From Spirochaetales bacterium (GTDB lineage Bacteria > Spirochaetota > Spirochaetia > SZUA-6 > DRHE01), in contig DRHE01000365.1 of assembly GCA_011049745.1 (NCBI GenBank), positions 1 to 6,160 on the forward strand: DNA of 6,160 nt, in the 5' to 3' direction. The position numbers were made by a program, and so were the translations under genes. Shown here piece by piece: positions 1 through 5,942 of the stretch (the stretch's first letter is position 1; every line of letters begins with the position of its first letter). A model generated the notes under the pieces. The model had not been told where the DNA came from and did not search any database. It saw nothing but the letters and a program-made list of their open reading frames with translations.

Positions 1-1496
1 AACCAGAGCAGCCGCACATTTTTACCGGCTATCTCAACTCCCTCTTAACTCACGCAATCAACCTCTTCTACCATGAGCGTATCGAGGAAGCGGAAGAGAT
101 ATTTCAATTCATCATAGAGAAGCGGCCCGGGAGTCTTACCGCTCATCTCTATTTAGCCAGTATATACCGGGAACTCGACAAAACCGATCTTTCCCTGCTG
201 CATTACCAGCATGCATCGAATCTTTCCCCCGGTGATCCGACCCTCTTCCTGCAGAGGGCCTTTCTTCTGCTTAAAGCCGGAAAGAATGAGCAAGCCTTTG
301 CTGAGCTTAAAGAGGCTACCTCCCTGTTAGGCACTGACAGTTCAAAAATCACCGATCCGGAACAGTTGCTCAGGATTATCACCCTGACTCTTTTCCGCAA
401 CGGCAAATTCCGCAAAGCTGTTTATTACGGCAGCAAAGTATTAAAAAATAATTATCAGGACGCGGACATGCATGTAATGATCGCCGAATCCTTCCGTAAT
501 ATTGGTCAACCGGTCAAGGCGCGTAATCACTATGAGCGGGCGCTCGCCACTAAAAGCGGCCAGCTTGATTATTATTACGGATTCGCCGCTCTGCTATGGG
601 AAGAAAATGATTTTCAGGAAATGGCAAAACTATTGAAGCGCATTTTCAGATTAAATAAAAATGACCGGGTTGCCAGATATTACCTCGCCCTGACATTGCC
701 GCACCTGGGTGAATCAAAGAAAAGAACCATTACCCTGCTGCAGGAGAGTATTAAAAATTTCGGCCCGGACCCTTTGCTTATGAATGCCCTGGGCCAGGAG
801 TATTTACAGGCAGAACTTCCCGATCTGGCGGAAAACTGGTTTACCCGCACTCTAAAAGTCGTGGAAGATCATGGCCAGGCCCTTAAAAACCTGATAACTG
901 TTTATACATTGCTGAATAAAAAAGAGGAAGCTAAAAAAACATTCTCCCGGTACCTGAAACATTATTTCGCGGATCAAGATGTCAGGAGTCAGTTTATTCA
1001 GCTGCTTTACCATGACCAGGATTATAAAGCCCTGGCTGAAGAAATACTAATCCTGCTGCCCCTGAAACCCCGGGACAGGAACCTGAAAAGGATGCTGGCC
1101 ATAAGTTACAGCAAAACCGCCAGATACTCCGAAGCAGTTATTCTGTACCGCTCCCTTCTGGCAGATGAACCTGCTTCTTTGCATCTTACAAGAGCCCTGG
1201 TCTACTGCATGCAGCATGCCGGACAGCAGGAAACCGCCCTGGTTTTTCTAGAAGAGGCGGTAAAAGAACATGCTAATCATGTCTCCCTGCTATTGCCCCT
1301 GGGAGTAATGTATTTTAAGCAAAATAAACTGGAAAAAGCTGCGGAGATATTCCGCCGGGTAATTGCCCTTTCACCTCAGGAATGGAAGGGCTACCGTAAC
1401 CTGGCCGTTGTCTTTAAAAAGAGAGGCGAGAACGATTTCAGTGAAAAATATCTCAAAAAGTCGGAGGAGCTGCGCACAGCTCAGCTGAAAGCGTAG
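1..1496 (+). CDS. TPR-repeat protein, 5' end outside window
   Basis: The reading frame is open from base 3 to a TAG stop at 1494-1496, giving 497 visible residues. The true start lies left of the window. A TTG at 366 could be taken as a start, but the frame upstream of it encodes good TPR sequence and no ribosome binding site precedes it. The visible protein is almost entirely helix-turn-helix units of about 34 residues, roughly 14 in tandem. Clear ones include visible residues 48-78 (AHLYLASIYRELDKTD start), 154-187 (ending YERALATKSG) and, near the C-terminus, LGVMYFKQNKLEKAAEIFRR, which has the classic TPR spacing of G, Y, A and aliphatic residues. Such arrays form a superhelical scaffold for binding other proteins; no catalytic domain is visible. 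No membrane segment is seen in this part, and the missing N-terminus could hold a signal or anchor. The partner and pathway cannot be told from the sequence. The family call is firm, the specific role unknown. Confidence 0.9.
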   Translation, partial: PEQPHIFTGYLNSLLTHAINLFYHERIEEAEEIFQFIIEKRPGSLTAHLYLASIYRELDKTDLSLLHYQHASNLSPGDPTLFLQRAFLLLKAGKNEQAFAELKEATSLLGTDSSKITDPEQLLRIITLTLFRNGKFRKAVYYGSKVLKNNYQDADMHVMIAESFRNIGQPVKARNHYERALATKSGQLDYYYGFAALLWEENDFQEMAKLLKRIFRLNKNDRVARYYLALTLPHLGESKKRTITLLQESIKNFGPDPLLMNALGQEYLQAELPDLAENWFTRTLKVVEDHGQALKNLITVYTLLNKKEEAKKTFSRYLKHYFADQDVRSQFIQLLYHDQDYKALAEEILILLPLKPRDRNLKRMLAISYSKTARYSEAVILYRSLLADEPASLHLTRALVYCMQHAGQQETALVFLEEAVKEHANHVSLLLPLGVMYFKQNKLEKAAEIFRRVIALSPQEWKGYRNLAVVFKKRGENDFSEKYLKKSEELRTAQLKA

Positions 1497-1510
1497 ATAG
1501 AAGCGCAGCT
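1468..1510. repeat. Inverted repeat spanning the stop of the TPR gene
   Basis: AGCTGCGC at 1468-1475 is matched perfectly by its reverse complement GCGCAGCT at 1503-1510. Between the arms sits a second small palindrome, CAGCT-C-AGCTG (1477-1487). The arms flank the TAG stop at 1494-1496. No T-run follows the right arm, so this is not a classical intrinsic terminator. It could be an mRNA 3'-end structure or chance. Confidence 0.4.
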
Positions 1511-1540
1511 AAACACGCAAGATTCTAAAGGTATTACTAT

Positions 1541-1567
1541 AAAAACCAGGGTTCCAGCCTTTTTTTC
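1541..1567 (+). terminator. Weak terminator-like element after the TPR gene
   Basis: An A-tract (1541-1545) is followed by a short AGG/CCT stem with a 7-base loop and a run of seven T (1560-1566). The A-tract could pair with the T-run across a two-base mismatch, which would suit a bidirectional weak terminator. The stem is short, so this is a tentative call. It lies between the TPR stop and the promoter of the next gene, where a terminator would be expected. Confidence 0.3.
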
Positions 1568-1568
1568 C

Positions 1569-1596
1569 TTGATATTTGTCTCGATTTCTTTATAAT
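1569..1596 (+). promoter_or_regulatory. Sigma70-type promoter for the 187-residue gene
   Basis: A -35 box TTGATA (1569-1574) and a perfect consensus -10 box TATAAT (1591-1596) are separated by 16 bases. Transcription would begin near 1602-1604, giving a leader of under 20 bases that is almost entirely ribosome binding site. The upstream T-rich tract (1560-1566) abuts the -35 box. This suggests that the 187-residue gene is transcribed independently of the TPR gene. No operator-like repeat is visible. Confidence 0.7.
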
Positions 1597-1605
1597 GCAA
1601 ATATT

Positions 1606-1614
1606 AAGGAGGAG
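1606..1614 (+). promoter_or_regulatory. Strong ribosome binding site
   Basis: AAGGAGGAG lies 5 bases before the ATG at 1620 (7 bases counted from the AGGAGG core). It is close to a perfect anti-16S match, fixes the start codon of the 187-residue gene and predicts efficient translation. Confidence 0.9.
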
Positions 1615-1619
1615 TATTT

Positions 1620-2183
1620 ATGGCAATCAAAGCCTTAGATCTGTTTCAAGCTTATACACAAGATAAACTCCCCAGAGAAGGGGGATATATTGTCTCATCT
1701 TTTCTGCAACCCAATTCATCTTACTCACGATACGAAGTAATAGCCTACAGCGGGGTAAAGTCCCTCTACCTTTCGGAAGACGGCCTGACCTTTCAAACAG
1801 ACGGCAATAAATTATTCATTCTTTCTGAACCGCCGTCCTATGCTGAGAAACATCTCGAGCCCTTTCGCCGCACCTCTCGATATCAGATCCCTCACCGCTT
1901 CTCAGAGCTGGAAATCCTTACCGCCAAAAACCAGATTAAGATAATGGTGAGCAAAGAACCTATTATGACCTATTCCGCTTTTACAATACTCAAGCCCCAA
2001 GGAATTAATTTTGCCTTTATATTTTATAATCTTGATGATGTACTTGACTCTATCTCAACTTTCTTTGAAAAAACCCTGAACAAAGAAGCTAATGTGCCGC
2101 AGGCGGATGCAGTTAAGGCCACCCTACTGATCATTAAGGGTCTGAATAAGTTTGATGTCTGGAACACTAGTACCCTGAACTGA
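1620..2183 (+). CDS. Conserved-looking hypothetical protein, 187 aa
   Basis: I do not recognise this family. The start is well supported by the AAGGAGGAG site 5 bases upstream and a consensus promoter before it. The product is a soluble-looking protein with no signal peptide, no convincing membrane helix and no cysteine. Residues 20-70 alternate polar and hydrophobic positions (GGYIVSSF, YEVIAYSGVKSLYL, KLFILSE), suggesting a beta-rich N-terminal part. A basic and aromatic stretch follows at about 80-93 (EPFRRTSRYQIPHRF). Further strands lie at about 104-137 (IKIMVS, FTILKP, FAFIFYNL), and the C-terminus is more helical and amphipathic (138-180, with LDDVLDSISTFFEKTLNK). It looks like a small folded alpha/beta domain and no catalytic motif stands out. 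It has its own promoter, so it is probably a single-gene unit, and its stop lies 2 bases from the stop of the convergent PPDK-like gene. Coding status is firm; function is unknown. Confidence 0.85.
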   Translation: MAIKALDLFQAYTQDKLPREGGYIVSSFLQPNSSYSRYEVIAYSGVKSLYLSEDGLTFQTDGNKLFILSEPPSYAEKHLEPFRRTSRYQIPHRFSELEILTAKNQIKIMVSKEPIMTYSAFTILKPQGINFAFIFYNLDDVLDSISTFFEKTLNKEANVPQADAVKATLLIIKGLNKFDVWNTSTLN

Positions 2184-2185
2184 AG

Positions 2186-4828
2186 CTAATCGTTTCCCTT
2201 TTCCAGGTTGATCTGCGCTATGGCCAGGTTGGCAATCGGCACCGAATAGGATGAACAGGATACATAATCAAGTCCGGCCATCATGCAGAAGCGTATATTA
2301 TCCGGTATAGCGCCATGCTCACCACATAATCCTGTGCAAAGATCGGGCCTGGTCATTTTACCGCGTTTCACCGCAGTGCTTACCAATTCTTTTACATTGT
2401 TATTGAGTATCTGAAAGGGGTTACCCTCAAGTAAATCGTACATAGTATAATCAGGCATAAATGAATTAAAATCATCCCGGGAAAGTCCCATTGTCGTCTG
2501 GGTAAGATCATTGGTCCCGAACGAGAAAAACTGGGCATAACGGGCAATATCACCTGCAGCCAGAGCAGCTCCGGGCAGCTCGATCATGGTTCCAATACGG
2601 TACTCTACGGCCTTCTTTACCTGCATCTTTTCCCTGATCTCAGCTTCGATATCCACCAGCCCGCGATATGTTTTACCCTCAATCTTCTTGCCGTAAACAA
2701 TCAGCTTCAACTCATTCTCATTCATAATCAAGGGTATCATGATCTCCGGTTTTACTTTGACCCCCTCTTTCTGCAGAGCATATACCGCCTCAAAAATCGC
2801 CTTAATCTGCATTTCATATATTTCAGGGTAGGACACGGCAATACGGCAGCCCCGGTGACCGAGCATCGGGTTAAATTCACTCAAAGCATCACAGCGGTTC
2901 TTTACGTCCTTTTCAGAGATCCTGGAACCCTTCTTACGCTCATTTAGATAGGCAATAAATCTCTTCATCTCTGCCGGATTGTGGGGCAGGAACTCATGCA
3001 AAGGAGCATCCAGCAGGCGGATGGTCACTTCATAGCCGGCCATGGTCTTAAAGAGTTTATAGAAATCGCTCTTCTGGATGGGCAGGAGTTTGTTAAGAGC
3101 TTTCTGCCGTTCCTCAGGATTTTGAGCAAGTATCATTGCTCGGAAATCATTGATTCTCTTCTCATGAAAAAACATATGCTCTGTGCGGCATAAACCTATA
3201 CCCTCTGCGCCGAAGCTCCTGGCCAGACTGGCGTCCCTGGCGTTATCCGCATTTGCCCGTACATGAAAGTCCTTAACAAAACCGCGTACCAGTTTAATAA
3301 AATCCAGCATGCCCGATTCTTCAGGGTCAGGTTCGATTAATTCACCCTTGCCCAAATAGATAGCCGCTTCCCCGTAATGGGGCACATTCACGGTCAGGTA
3401 ATCCCCTTCATTAATAGCGATACCATCTATTACCGCTTTCCTGCCCTGTATTTTCATTTCGGTTTTAACCAGGGAGACCTTGCCATATTGCCGTGCCACA
3501 ACAGAGGCATGGGCGGCATATCCGCCTTCACTGGAGAGTACACCCCTGGCCACCTCGATTGCCTTTACATCCTCCGCAAAGGTTGCCGTCATGCAGAGGA
3601 TCAGATTGGTATCCTGCCCCTTATGCTGGGCTTCCTTGAAGGCCTCTAAAAGACCGTCGGTGGTGAAAAATCCCCGGCCGATAGCTGCGCCCGGGGCGCC
3701 GGTTATACCTCCCGCAAGAGATTTCATCTTTTTAATGGAATTAAGGTTGAGGACCGGGTGCAGTATCTCATTTAACTGGTTGGGCTTAACGCTTTTAACC
3801 ACGAATTCGGCATCAATTTTTTTCCTGTTGTACAAATCGAGTAGAGTTCTCATTTCCGAACGGGTTGATTTGGTCATTACATGACGCTGTTCAATAAGCC
3901 AGAGTTTTTTATTCTCAATTGTAAAGCGGATTGAACGGATCTCTTTAAAATGGTCCTCAACCTCCCTGGCAATATTCTCAAATTGATTGAGATACTGTTT
4001 GTTAATGGTGTTGATATCCTTGCCCTTTGCCCCAATTGAATCAAAAGCGCTCTGGTAGAATTCCCCCTGCAGTTCCTTCTGGCCGGTTACAATATTACGG
4101 GTAAAGAAGTAACCGCTGGATGAATCCTTGCCGTAATTGCCATAAACCATGGGCTGTATCAGCAGGGCGGTATCATTCTGGTTCAGTTCGTCCAGTTTCA
4201 TCATCTTGCTGATACGCTTCAGGGATATTTCCAGTTGAACGTAGGCATCGGTGAAAAATCCTTCAGGCAGTAGTTTCAGATATTTTTCCACACTTTTTTT
4301 TCGCTCTGCTGTTGTTCTCTCTTCACCAAGGTCCACATCGAGCTCTTTAATAGCCTTCTCAATTGCCTCAACATCCTTACTGCGCTCTTCCAGTTCCGCA
4401 ATGCGCCGCTCTATTTCCAGATTACCCTTTAAGAGGAATTGAACCTCGTGCTGGCTGAAATTCTTTCCTACAAATTTCATAAAGCCATTCAAGGTTTCCG
4501 AGGTTAATCCATAGTTATGCAGGGTCGGGTAAGTGGCAATAACCAGATTGGGACTGATTACGATCTTTAGCAGCATAGGGTTGTCCGGGTTACCGAACTC
4601 TTTCCCGGTGCCCGTTTCCAGCTTTTTAATATAACTTTTCAGCTTACTTTTCAGAGGCAGAGTATCCATCTGGGAGGTGATCTCAGAGTCGAAAACAAAT
4701 CCTGGAAGAATAGGAAGATCAAGAGCGGCAAGTTCCATAGCCCTTCTGCCGCGGATACCGATTTTTTCTAAAATTGTGTCTTTACCGGTGCTCTCATTAG
4801 AGCTGAAAAAATGAACATTTTTAGCCAT
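2186..4828 (-). CDS. PPDK-like protein with degenerate ATP-grasp half
   Basis: This is an 880-residue protein of full pyruvate, phosphate dikinase (PPDK) length and domain order. PPDK normally interconverts ATP + Pi + pyruvate and AMP + PPi + PEP in the cytoplasm, through a swivelling phosphohistidine. Residues 1-345 match the nucleotide-binding half, with recognisable blocks such as LPILPGF (38-44), QPMVYGNYGKDSSSG (225-239) and FFTRNIVTGQKELQGE (241-256). Residues 370-490 are the swivel domain with catalytic His440 in GGYAAHASVVAR. Residues 510-875 are the PEP/pyruvate barrel, keeping GLCRTEHMFF (Arg548), IRLLDAPLHEFLP (Arg604), MLGHRGCR, GTMIE (Glu750), FGTND (Asn773, Asp774) and CGEHG (Cys835). 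By my alignment to Clostridium symbiosum PPDK from memory, the ATP-site residues Lys22, Arg92, Asp321, Glu323 and Gln335 are replaced by Arg26, Ile91, Ser299, Arg301 and Glu313. The GEDVV motif is also lost, and the regulatory Thr next to the catalytic His is Ala438. A charged, probably coiled-coil stretch lies at 137-183. ATP-dependent PPDK activity is therefore doubtful; PEP-driven phosphotransfer or sensing is an inference. It is probably co-transcribed with the 341-residue gene 20 bases upstream. Confidence 0.9.
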   Translation of the reverse strand: MAKNVHFFSSNESTGKDTILEKIGIRGRRAMELAALDLPILPGFVFDSEITSQMDTLPLKSKLKSYIKKLETGTGKEFGNPDNPMLLKIVISPNLVIATYPTLHNYGLTSETLNGFMKFVGKNFSQHEVQFLLKGNLEIERRIAELEERSKDVEAIEKAIKELDVDLGEERTTAERKKSVEKYLKLLPEGFFTDAYVQLEISLKRISKMMKLDELNQNDTALLIQPMVYGNYGKDSSSGYFFTRNIVTGQKELQGEFYQSAFDSIGAKGKDINTINKQYLNQFENIAREVEDHFKEIRSIRFTIENKKLWLIEQRHVMTKSTRSEMRTLLDLYNRKKIDAEFVVKSVKPNQLNEILHPVLNLNSIKKMKSLAGGITGAPGAAIGRGFFTTDGLLEAFKEAQHKGQDTNLILCMTATFAEDVKAIEVARGVLSSEGGYAAHASVVARQYGKVSLVKTEMKIQGRKAVIDGIAINEGDYLTVNVPHYGEAAIYLGKGELIEPDPEESGMLDFIKLVRGFVKDFHVRANADNARDASLARSFGAEGIGLCRTEHMFFHEKRINDFRAMILAQNPEERQKALNKLLPIQKSDFYKLFKTMAGYEVTIRLLDAPLHEFLPHNPAEMKRFIAYLNERKKGSRISEKDVKNRCDALSEFNPMLGHRGCRIAVSYPEIYEMQIKAIFEAVYALQKEGVKVKPEIMIPLIMNENELKLIVYGKKIEGKTYRGLVDIEAEIREKMQVKKAVEYRIGTMIELPGAALAAGDIARYAQFFSFGTNDLTQTTMGLSRDDFNSFMPDYTMYDLLEGNPFQILNNNVKELVSTAVKRGKMTRPDLCTGLCGEHGAIPDNIRFCMMAGLDYVSCSSYSVPIANLAIAQINLEKGND

Positions 4829-4834
4829 TATATA

Positions 4835-4840
4835 CCCTCT
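4835..4840 (-). promoter_or_regulatory. Ribosome binding site of the PPDK-like gene
   Basis: On the minus strand AGAGGG lies 6 bases before the ATG (4828-4826), preceded by a second purine tract, AGGAAAA. It is a moderate match within the 20-base gap after the upstream stop codon. There is no room for a separate promoter in this gap, so the gene probably depends on transcription from upstream. Confidence 0.6.
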
Positions 4841-4848
4841 TTTTCCTG

Positions 4849-5874
4849 TTAGAAGAGATTTAAAACCGTATTTACCGGAAACTTCAAAAATGCTTCAAAC
4901 AGGTGGCTTGCCCCCTGTCTTAGATAACGCTGCAGCTTGGCCACATCCTTAATATCCTCGCCGGCAACCGCCACAAGAATTGCACTGCCGTGCTTTACCT
5001 TTCCCCATTTGAATAAGGTATTTATATCAAGGATTCTTTCTCCATCATAAAAGATAAAAACTTCAATCTTTGGATATTTACTATTATAGCTCTCAATTAT
5101 CTTTTTCCACGCTTCCACGTTGCCGTTATGAAAAAGTTCATTAGTTACTGGTATAGAGTATTTGGGAGTCATCCGCACCGCAGCGCCTGTCGGTGGAGCT
5201 GCAACCGCCGGAGCCTGCTGCTGGACAGCAGGCTGTGCGAACTCTTTTACCGGTTTTTTCTTTGCTGCTGCTTTTTTTCTTTTTACTTTTGGCAGCGTTT
5301 CCTTTCTTGCCTTTACGAGGCGCGGTGGTTTGAACTTTCCTTTGGTAAACGCAGCGGGGATGGAGATCTTTTTTCCATCCAGTAGCTGAATTATTTTATT
5401 TATAGCCGCAAGATTCAGCTTATCATCACCTTTATCCGCAAAAGCGCCGCAATAAATAGTAATCAATTCATTTTTCTTAAGGCCCTGCACCAGGCCCCAG
5501 TGAGCCTGATTCTTAGGATTGATCAGTGTTAACCCGATATCAGGATGAGAATAGGCCAGCAGCAGATCAACTGAATTCCACTTTTTTACTTCATCACAAA
5601 GAGGAGCAAACTCTTCAAGACTGAACTTCAGGGTAAAGGAACTGCAGCGGTAATTATACTTTGGATGGCCCACCAGGAGAGCGTGCACTATGGGACCCAA
5701 CTGGGTAAGTTCAAGCTCTTTTTCTTCCAGCTTTTCATTCAGAATATCAGCAAGGTTGCGATAGCTCTCAAAATCTTCAAGGATTTCGGTAACGCTTTTG
5801 AAATGACGCAGAGATCGGTTAAAACCTGAGCGTGTGCTTAGAGCCTGGAATTCATATTGTGCTGTGGCGAGCAT
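4849..5874 (-). CDS. Hypothetical protein, 341 aa, with basic low-complexity linker
   Basis: I cannot name this family. The ATG at 5874-5872 is supported by AGGGAGG 5 bases upstream. Three parts are visible. Residues 1-175 form a folded region with a charged, leucine-rich helix at about 29-60 (SVTEILEDF to KEKELELTQLG in outline) followed by hydrophobic strands (IVHALLVGH, VDLLLAYSH, LITIYCGAF). Residues 178-238 are a low-complexity linker, first lysine-rich (KVKRKKAAAKKKPVK) and then alanine/proline/glutamine-rich, like histone-H1-type tails. Residues 239-341 are a compact C-terminal domain beginning YSIPVTNELFHNGNVEAW, continuing VFIFYDGERILDINTLFKWG and HGSAILVAVAGEDIKDV, and ending in VNTVLNLF. 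Its dense mixture of Gly, Asp, Trp and aromatic residues suggests a conserved functional domain, possibly one shared by other proteins of the same lineage. No signal peptide or membrane helix is seen. The gene sits 20 bases upstream of the PPDK-like gene on the same strand, so the two are probably one operon. Confidence 0.85.
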   Translation of the reverse strand: MLATAQYEFQALSTRSGFNRSLRHFKSVTEILEDFESYRNLADILNEKLEEKELELTQLGPIVHALLVGHPKYNYRCSSFTLKFSLEEFAPLCDEVKKWNSVDLLLAYSHPDIGLTLINPKNQAHWGLVQGLKKNELITIYCGAFADKGDDKLNLAAINKIIQLLDGKKISIPAAFTKGKFKPPRLVKARKETLPKVKRKKAAAKKKPVKEFAQPAVQQQAPAVAAPPTGAAVRMTPKYSIPVTNELFHNGNVEAWKKIIESYNSKYPKIEVFIFYDGERILDINTLFKWGKVKHGSAILVAVAGEDIKDVAKLQRYLRQGASHLFEAFLKFPVNTVLNLF

Positions 5875-5879
5875 TATTC

Positions 5880-5886
5880 CCTCCCT
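5880..5886 (-). promoter_or_regulatory. Ribosome binding site of the 341-residue gene
   Basis: AGGGAGG on the minus strand ends 5 bases before the ATG at 5874. It fixes the start codon and lies only about 16 bases downstream of the terminator-like hairpin stem. Confidence 0.8.
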
Positions 5887-5888
5887 TT

Positions 5889-5926
5889 AGTAAAATAAAA
5901 TAGTGACCCCCGGTAAAGGGGTCACC
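5889..5926 (-). terminator. Hairpin terminator or attenuator after the AT-hook gene
   Basis: A perfect 8-base-pair stem, GTGACCCC (plus-strand 5903-5910) with GGGGTCAC (5918-5925), encloses a 7-base loop. Read on the minus strand it starts 17 bases after the TAA stop of the upstream gene and is followed by TATTTTATTTTACT. This T-rich tail is interrupted by A, so the terminator may be leaky. The next gene's ribosome binding site follows almost at once and I see no convincing promoter between. The hairpin may therefore act as a partial terminator that lowers expression of the downstream genes. Confidence 0.7.
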
Positions 5927-5942
5927 ATAAAAATCCAATAAA

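Noticed and set aside
366..368. TTG as the start codon of the TPR protein
   Set aside because: The same frame is open back to base 3 and encodes further TPR units, and no ribosome binding site precedes the TTG. The gene runs in from outside the window.
203..415. Minus-strand open frame at the left end
   Set aside because: It overlaps the well-supported TPR coding frame and shows no start signal or domain.
2981..3884. Plus-strand open frames inside the PPDK-like gene
   Set aside because: They lie opposite a gene with clear conserved motifs, have no ribosome binding site, and translate to sequence without domain character; they are antisense shadows.
2186..4828. Calling this gene a functional pyruvate phosphate dikinase or PEP synthase
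   Set aside because: Overall length and the C-terminal half fit PPDK, but the ATP-site residues are substituted, so the family name is kept and the activity is not claimed.
5128..5389. Two overlapping plus-strand open frames rich in Cys/Phe or Ala/Phe
   Set aside because: They are antisense to the lysine/alanine-rich linker of the 341-residue protein; the odd composition is the mirror of AAA, AAG and GCA codons.
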